From Clostridiaceae bacterium (GTDB lineage Bacteria; Bacillota; Clostridia; Oscillospirales; Acutalibacteraceae), in assembly GCA_016285645.1 (NCBI GenBank), contig JAEERC010000011.1:1-64000 (forward strand): DNA of 64,000 bases. The letters are read 5' to 3'. Shown piece after piece: positions 59,572 to 64,000 of this stretch; the stretch's first letter is position 1; every line of letters starts with the position of its first letter. The notes beneath the pieces were generated by a model. That model saw nothing but the letters and a program-made list of their open reading frames with translations, was not told where the DNA came from and ran no database searches. The position numbers were made by a program, and so were the translations under genes.

Positions 59572-61086
59572 TTATGACATCATTTCAATATTTATTTCGT
59601 TCGTCATATATGTAAAAGTGATTCTGACTACGGTGTTGTCGTTCTCAATTATAAGTTTGCTCTTTCCGCCGCTGCCCGAATAGGGATATCCGCCGCTCTC
59701 GCACACACAGGCGGAGAGGGTGCCCCAGGTGGAAATGCCGAAATCGTACTCGCCGGCGTATGGCATTACGAAGGAGAGCGAAAACTTTCCGTCGCCGATA
59801 TAGTACATACGGGTAATTTCGCTGTTGGAATCGTTTTCCACGGCGCCGACATAGGGCTGAAAACTGCCGTAGAGAACGATTTTTTCGGGCAACCGCACTC
59901 CGGTTTCGGGGTCATCTATATCCTTGCCGCCGTAGTCGAGCATTGAGGGGTTCGCGAACTCGCGGTATTTTTCATAGCCCTCTTTAAGAAGTTTTTCCGT
60001 GATATCCTCCTGCGAGTAACCGTCAGGGCATACATCGCTTTTGTTGTTGAGTTTATAGAACGGGTAGTTCCCGACCTCCTCGCCGCTCTCACAGGGTCTG
60101 CGAAGCGGGAAGGCGAAAAAGCCGTCCGGATTGTTTACAGCCGTCCATCTGAAGGAGTAGTCAAGGAATTCGTTTCTCGATTTTTCGTCCTGACACGCGA
60201 ACCAGGTAATCTGGTCGTAGCCCCACCACTGCGCCCAGGCGCGCTGTTCGTATGTCAGATGCTCGTGCGCCCAGCGGTCCTTGCCTCCCCAGTTGTCGTA
60301 CTCATAGAGGAAGGGCAGCGCCTTTTCGTAAACGCCCTCCTGCGAGATTCCGCCGCCGGACTTGCCCTCGCGCACAAGCACAAGTTTTTCGCCCTCGCGG
60401 TCGAGCACGGGATAGCGGGTGAAGGGCATGGCGTTGTAATCGAGCAGGCTTACGCCGCCCAGCACCAGGGAGTGTGAGTGGGCGTCAATTATTATTTTGT
60501 GACGGCGGGCGTGGGTTTTCGCGTATTCCCTCATCATCGAAAGCACCTTTGCAATGCACCTGAGGTCGCGGTCCCTCGCCGTGTAGAGGTGAATCTGACC
60601 CATATGAAACGCCTCGTAGCCGCAGTCGATGTAGTTCTTGGCGCGGTAGTAAAACCACATCTGCGTTTCAACATCCGAAATGTCGGGAATATAGCTGCCG
60701 TGGGTCAGAACGCATCTGTCGTAGTCAAAGCATCTGTCCTCAAAAGGCAGACCGAACGCCTCGAAAACGAAGGCGGGTATTTTCGTGCTCTCCAGATCCT
60801 CCCTGTAAACCGCCTCGAAAATGCACGCCTGAAGTATTATTTCGGGGTCGGCTTCGTGGATTCTGTCCGCCGCCGCCTTTGAGAGGGCGAAATGCTTTTC
60901 GTCGGGCATTTCCGCCTTCCATATTCCGCTTGCCCTGCCCAGAAATTTTATGCCGGTTTTCAGTATTACCCTTATGTCGTCCTCGAGGGTGTCGCTTAAA
61001 TAAATCCACTGCGCCGTGGCGGCGTGTGAGAGATAGTATTCGAGTACACCGCGCGGCATGGAGCCGTCAAAAAATCCGTTTTTCAT
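59572..61086 (-). CDS. Unrecognised 504-aa protein in a GH4/PfkB operon
   Basis: From ATG 61086 (AGAGG upstream; longer frame to 61161 lacks support). No signal peptide. The pattern of the first 330 residues (IILQACIFEAVYR, GYEAFHMGQIHLY, HKIIIDAHSHSLVLGG, WAQWWGYDQITWFACQDE) suggests an alpha/beta barrel with acidic and His clusters. A beta-rich domain ends the chain (DFGISTWGTLSACVCESGG). It is very rich in Trp and Tyr, as sugar-binding proteins are. It may be a new glycosidase or sugar-processing enzyme; this is inference from neighbours. Confidence 0.6.
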   Translation of the reverse strand: MKNGFFDGSMPRGVLEYYLSHAATAQWIYLSDTLEDDIRVILKTGIKFLGRASGIWKAEMPDEKHFALSKAAADRIHEADPEIILQACIFEAVYREDLESTKIPAFVFEAFGLPFEDRCFDYDRCVLTHGSYIPDISDVETQMWFYYRAKNYIDCGYEAFHMGQIHLYTARDRDLRCIAKVLSMMREYAKTHARRHKIIIDAHSHSLVLGGVSLLDYNAMPFTRYPVLDREGEKLVLVREGKSGGGISQEGVYEKALPFLYEYDNWGGKDRWAHEHLTYEQRAWAQWWGYDQITWFACQDEKSRNEFLDYSFRWTAVNNPDGFFAFPLRRPCESGEEVGNYPFYKLNNKSDVCPDGYSQEDITEKLLKEGYEKYREFANPSMLDYGGKDIDDPETGVRLPEKIVLYGSFQPYVGAVENDSNSEITRMYYIGDGKFSLSFVMPYAGEYDFGISTWGTLSACVCESGGYPYSGSGGKSKLIIENDNTVVRITFTYMTNEINIEMMS

Positions 61087-61124
61087 ATGGTTTTCCTCTG
61101 CAGTATTTTTTATAACAGATACAG

Positions 61125-61152
61125 TATATATTATGTGCGCGAGTGATGTCAA
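61125..61152 (-). promoter_or_regulatory. Promoter of the GH4/PfkB operon (TTGACA-N16-TATATA)
   Basis: -35 TTGACA at 61147-61152, -10 TATATA at 61125-61130, minus strand. Confidence 0.7.
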
Positions 61153-61191
61153 TATAATCATAGAGAAGCGAACGCGCTTCCCTCCACATTA

Positions 61192-61219
61192 AAAAAGGAT
61201 GCGTTCCCGCATCCTTTTT
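61192..61219. terminator. Terminator after the class II aldolase gene
   Basis: AAAAAGGATGCG-TTCC-CGCATCCTTTTT; symmetric, T-rich on both strands. Confidence 0.9.
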
Positions 61220-61224
61220 AATCA

Positions 61225-62433
61225 TCATTCTTCGGTTTTCTTTTCCGCCTGCTTTGAATACTTGAGCGTGTAAACGATTCTCATAATGTATGAGTCGAGC
61301 ACGCTGATTCTGCGCGGCTTTTCTATTGCCGTGGCAGCAAGCTGAGTAAGTGCGTTCTTGCTCATAATCATATCGACCGCTTCGGCGTCGCCCTTGTTGC
61401 CTCCGCAGCACAGCGCGCCTTCGTTTTTGATGAGCACGGCGTTGCTCTTTTTGAGCGCCTTGGGAGCCGCCGCGTAGCCCGTGCATTTAACTTTGACGCC
61501 CACTATCTGCGCGAAGTCGTCAAGCAGGGGCACCATCTTTTTGCCGAGGCAGGAGACCGCAACCGTTTCGGTGTCGATATTGTGGATTATGTTGCTATAT
61601 TTCTCGTTTGCCTGATAAACGCTTCTGTGAAGTTCGGCTTCAAGCGGAAGTTTGCCCTCAACCGCTTCGCCCGTGGCGAGGTCGAGCACGGCGGCTGTTT
61701 CGTTCGCGCCGTTTTCGGTGAAGGTGATTTTGCCCGCTTCCCTGTCTATTTCGCTGTTGTAGGCGGTGTCTGCCGTGCAGACATATTCGCTGTCAATACC
61801 GAATTTGCCGGGAATCGCTTTGCACATTTCGGCAAGGGTTTCAACGGGACCCGTGAAATCCTTTGAAAGTTTGAGAATCGCCTTTTCGCAGAGATCCTCG
61901 AGCACGGCGGTTACATTGAACGCGTCGTCGAAGTCGCTGCCGAAGCAGACCGCGCCGTGGTGAGCCATGATGATCGCCTTGGTGTTGTATTTCTCAAGCG
62001 CGGCGATAATACCCTTTCTGAGTTTGCCGGTGCCGGGCATACCGTAGGCGGCTATGGGAACAACGTTGCCTATAACCTCTGCCGCTTCGCCTTCAATATC
62101 GCAGAGCCCCTTTGAGAGGTCGCTTATGACGGAGGCGTATTTCTGATGGGTGTGAATTACGAAATTCGCTTCGGGGTGCGCCTTGTAAACCTCGGCGTGA
62201 ACACCTTTTTCGGACGAGGGCTTAACATTTCCCCTGTAGGAGAGATCCTCGATTTTAACCTCGACAATGTCGTCGGGAGTAAGGCCGATATAGGGCTTGC
62301 CGCTCGGGGTAATGACGAAGGTTTCATCGTCAATACGGCAGCTTACATTGCCCCAGGTTCTCGCGATGAGTCCCCTTTCAACGAGTTTTACGCCCGCTTC
62401 GATAACCAGATTTTTCGCTTCAAGAATATCCAT
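61225..62433 (-). CDS. Tandem class II aldolase/adducin-family protein
   Basis: 402 residues made of two class II aldolase domains. The first (1-200) is complete: WGNVSCR, ITPSGKPY, catalytic Glu75 (PSSEKGVHAE), zinc ligands H94-T-H96 and the HHG at 158-160, as in L-fuculose/L-rhamnulose phosphate aldolases. The second (about 235-385) keeps the fold pattern (PLEAELHRSVYQANEKYSNI) but has HNI for HTH and NEG for HHG, so it is probably non-catalytic. GGAGG precedes the ATG. It has its own promoter and likely cleaves a ketose phosphate made in the sugar pathway next door. Confidence 0.87.
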   Translation of the reverse strand: MDILEAKNLVIEAGVKLVERGLIARTWGNVSCRIDDETFVITPSGKPYIGLTPDDIVEVKIEDLSYRGNVKPSSEKGVHAEVYKAHPEANFVIHTHQKYASVISDLSKGLCDIEGEAAEVIGNVVPIAAYGMPGTGKLRKGIIAALEKYNTKAIIMAHHGAVCFGSDFDDAFNVTAVLEDLCEKAILKLSKDFTGPVETLAEMCKAIPGKFGIDSEYVCTADTAYNSEIDREAGKITFTENGANETAAVLDLATGEAVEGKLPLEAELHRSVYQANEKYSNIIHNIDTETVAVSCLGKKMVPLLDDFAQIVGVKVKCTGYAAAPKALKKSNAVLIKNEGALCCGGNKGDAEAVDMIMSKNALTQLAATAIEKPRRISVLDSYIMRIVYTLKYSKQAEKKTEE

Positions 62434-62469
62434 AAATTTAACCTCCGTGGAAATTACTGTAACATTAAA

Positions 62470-62498
62470 ATTATATCATCCGTAACTGTTTTAAGCAA
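62470..62498 (-). promoter_or_regulatory. Aldolase promoter (TTGCTT-N17-TATAAT)
   Basis: -35 TTGCTT at 62493-62498 overlaps the smc stop codon; -10 TATAAT at 62470-62475, minus strand. Confidence 0.65.
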
Positions 62499-64000
62499 GA
62501 CCCATTTTCTTCGCCATATCCGCCGTGTGGAGCTCGAGCATTTTTGAAACGCCCTCCTCCTGCATTGTAACGCCGTAGAGGATGTCCGCCTCCTCCATGG
62601 TACCGCGGCGGTGGGTGATGAGAACGAACTGGGTGTCGCGGGTCATTCTGCGCACATATTTGGCGTAGCGCGTCACGTTTACGTCGTCGAGCGCCGCCTC
62701 AACCTCGTCAAAGATGCAGAACGGCGCGGGAGTGACCTTGAGTATGGCGAAAAGAAGGGCTATTGCGGAAAGTCCCTTTTCACCGCCCGAGAGCAGGTCG
62801 ATGTTCTGAACCGTTTTGCCCGGGGGCTGAACTTTTATGTTGATTTCGCTCTCAAGCACATCCGAGGGGTCCTCAAGCACAAGTTCCGCCCTGCCGCCGT
62901 CGAAGAGTTCGCGGAAGGTTTCGCCGAAATTGAGGTTTATAAGGCGGAACTGCTCGCGGAACTGCTCTGCCATTTTGCCCGTAAGTTCGCCGATTAATTT
63001 TTCAAGTTCCGTTTTGGATTTTTCAATGTCACCGACCTGACCGCTCATATATTCGTAGCGCTCGCTGACTTCCCTGTATTCATCCACGGCTCCGGGGTTC
63101 ACATCGCCCAGGGCGCGGATTTTGTTGCGAAGCTCGGTTAACTTTGTGCGAGCGGCGGGTATATCCTCAAGCACAATGTTCATATCCTGCGCCTCGTGAA
63201 GGGTGAGCTGATACTCGTCATAGAGTTTGTTCTGCGAGGTTTCAAGTTCGTGCTGCATTGTGTCGCGGCGTTCCTCAAGGCGCGCTATTTCGCCGCTGAG
63301 TTTTTCCTTGACATCGTTTTTCTCGCTCTCGGACGAACGCAGGGTTGTGACCTGCGCCTCCCTGGCGGTGCGCTCTTTTACAAGCGAATCTATGCGCTCC
63401 TTCGCGCCCGCGGCGGAATCCCTGAGCGCCTGCGCCTCTGCCTCGAGTTTTACTATTTCCTCGTTGATTGCGGTGTTCGCCTTTTCGATTTCCTCTATTT
63501 CGGCGTTCAGTTCATCAACTCTCGAACCCTGCGCCTCTTTTCTGCGCTCGCAGTCCTCAATGATTATGTTCTTTGCCTCAACATCCTTGCGTTTTTCAAG
63601 AATGGCAAGGTTAATCTCGTTTTGTTTATTGGCGGCATCCTCGCGTCTGGCGGTGAGTTTGCCCCTCGCCTCGTCGAGTTCGCCGAGCGTGTCGGTGAGG
63701 GAGGCAATCTCCTTCTCGCAGGCGGAGATTGAAGCCGATGAAGCGGAAATGACAGCCGCGAGTTCCTCGATTCTGCCGAGCGAGCGCTGTTTTTCCTGCG
63801 TTAAATCCTTAACCGAATCCGCCGCGCTCTCGTAGTTATTGAGAATAACGGCGAGGTCGCCCTCCTTGCGAATTATATCCTCCTGCGTTTTGGCGAGTTC
63901 CGCCTTGACGGCGTCGAGTTCGGCGCTCACGGCGTTCAACTCGGCGTTCAGGTTTCTGAAACTTTCAAGCTTTTTCTCAAGTTCCTTTTCGCCTTTTTCA
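62491..64000 (-). CDS. smc: Chromosome segregation protein SMC, C-terminal part
   Basis: Partial: the frame stays open through base 64000, so the head, first coil and hinge lie outside. About 330 residues of coiled coil (heptads rich in Glu/Lys/Ala) are followed by the C-terminal ATPase half: LRNKIRALGDVNPGAVDEY, the signature LLSGGEKGLSAIALLFAIL, Walker B FCIFDEVEAALDD and the H/D-loop LITHRRGTMEEADILYGVTM. With ScpA and ScpB it forms condensin. Housekeeping gene and useful taxonomic marker. Confidence 0.96.
   Translation of the reverse strand, partial: EKGEKELEKKLESFRNLNAELNAVSAELDAVKAELAKTQEDIIRKEGDLAVILNNYESAADSVKDLTQEKQRSLGRIEELAAVISASSASISACEKEIASLTDTLGELDEARGKLTARREDAANKQNEINLAILEKRKDVEAKNIIIEDCERRKEAQGSRVDELNAEIEEIEKANTAINEEIVKLEAEAQALRDSAAGAKERIDSLVKERTAREAQVTTLRSSESEKNDVKEKLSGEIARLEERRDTMQHELETSQNKLYDEYQLTLHEAQDMNIVLEDIPAARTKLTELRNKIRALGDVNPGAVDEYREVSERYEYMSGQVGDIEKSKTELEKLIGELTGKMAEQFREQFRLINLNFGETFRELFDGGRAELVLEDPSDVLESEINIKVQPPGKTVQNIDLLSGGEKGLSAIALLFAILKVTPAPFCIFDEVEAALDDVNVTRYAKYVRRMTRDTQFVLITHRRGTMEEADILYGVTMQEEGVSKMLELHTADMAKKMGLA

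Noticed and set aside
41..64000. CRISPR arrays, rRNA, riboswitch and LPXTG/sortase signals
   Set aside because: I looked for spaced direct repeats, rRNA, the common riboswitch cores and LPXTG-type ends in the exported proteins and saw none convincing.

Overview
The window looks like the chromosome of an anaerobic gut-type Clostridia (Bacillota), most likely Oscillospirales/Ruminococcaceae-like. The grounds are the SCIFF peptide with its radical SAM maturase, consensus TTGACA/TATAAT promoters with AGGAGG-type ribosome sites, clostridial lipoproteins, BspA-like leucine-rich-repeat surface proteins, GPH-type sugar symporters and a GH3/GH16/GH4 glycosidase set. The taxonomic call is inference; no rRNA is present. 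I see no CRISPR array and no rRNA.

Layout. 1-2.96 kb: the right end of an integrated mobilisable element (MobA/MobL relaxase 3' part, excisionase, tyrosine integrase), abutting the 3' end of tRNA-Trp; tRNA-Met and tRNA-Trp form one minus-strand transcript. 3.2-10.5 kb: a GH16 glucanase facing a plus-strand operon (metallophosphoesterase, GH3 glycosidase, 50-aa protein, flavin split-barrel protein, DUF4474-like protein, GNAT). 10.5-13.5 kb: SCIFF (ranthipeptide) precursor, its radical SAM/SPASM maturase behind an internal terminator, and an Orn/Lys/Arg decarboxylase-family enzyme. 13.5-17.7 kb: operon of a YfcC-type carrier, a metallophosphoesterase and a GPH symporter. 17.9-23.0 kb: signalling operon of kinase, VWA protein, PP2C phosphatase and a proline-rich membrane protein, comparable to E. 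coli yegI/yegK/yegL. 23.3-41.1 kb: a long, visibly more A+T-rich surface-protein region: lipoproteins, small secreted proteins, BspA-like LRR proteins (one of 2072 aa), an InlB-repeat protein, a papain-like protease and a sigma factor fused through a membrane segment to a CAP-like domain. 41.3-42.9 kb: HAD phosphatase and Maf. 42.9-50.8 kb: LRR/InlB protein, paired ABC exporters with a DUF1854 protein, and an exonuclease/endonuclease/phosphatase protein. 51.1-57.2 kb: a membrane operon with a second GPH symporter and two metallophosphoesterases. 57.3-62.4 kb: PfkB kinase, GH4 glycosidase, an unrecognised 529-aa-frame protein and a tandem class II aldolase. 62.5-64 kb: the C-terminal half of SMC.

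How it may work together. The surface region is the most unusual part: a sigma factor that appears membrane-tethered is co-transcribed with a secreted cysteine protease and a giant LRR protein, and several exported proteins from 23 to 45 kb end in a similar hydrophobic/amphipathic C-terminal tail (core GF-F/I-x-III-A/S-FF-K/R-x-L/I-F) in place of an LPXTG signal. A ~75-bp AT-rich element is repeated about 50 and 35 bp upstream of the InlB-repeat gene and a gene for a 50-aa protein, and may be a shared promoter. Elsewhere the window is carbohydrate-centred: two GPH symporters each sit beside metallophosphoesterases, and three glycosidase families accompany sugar kinase and aldolase genes.
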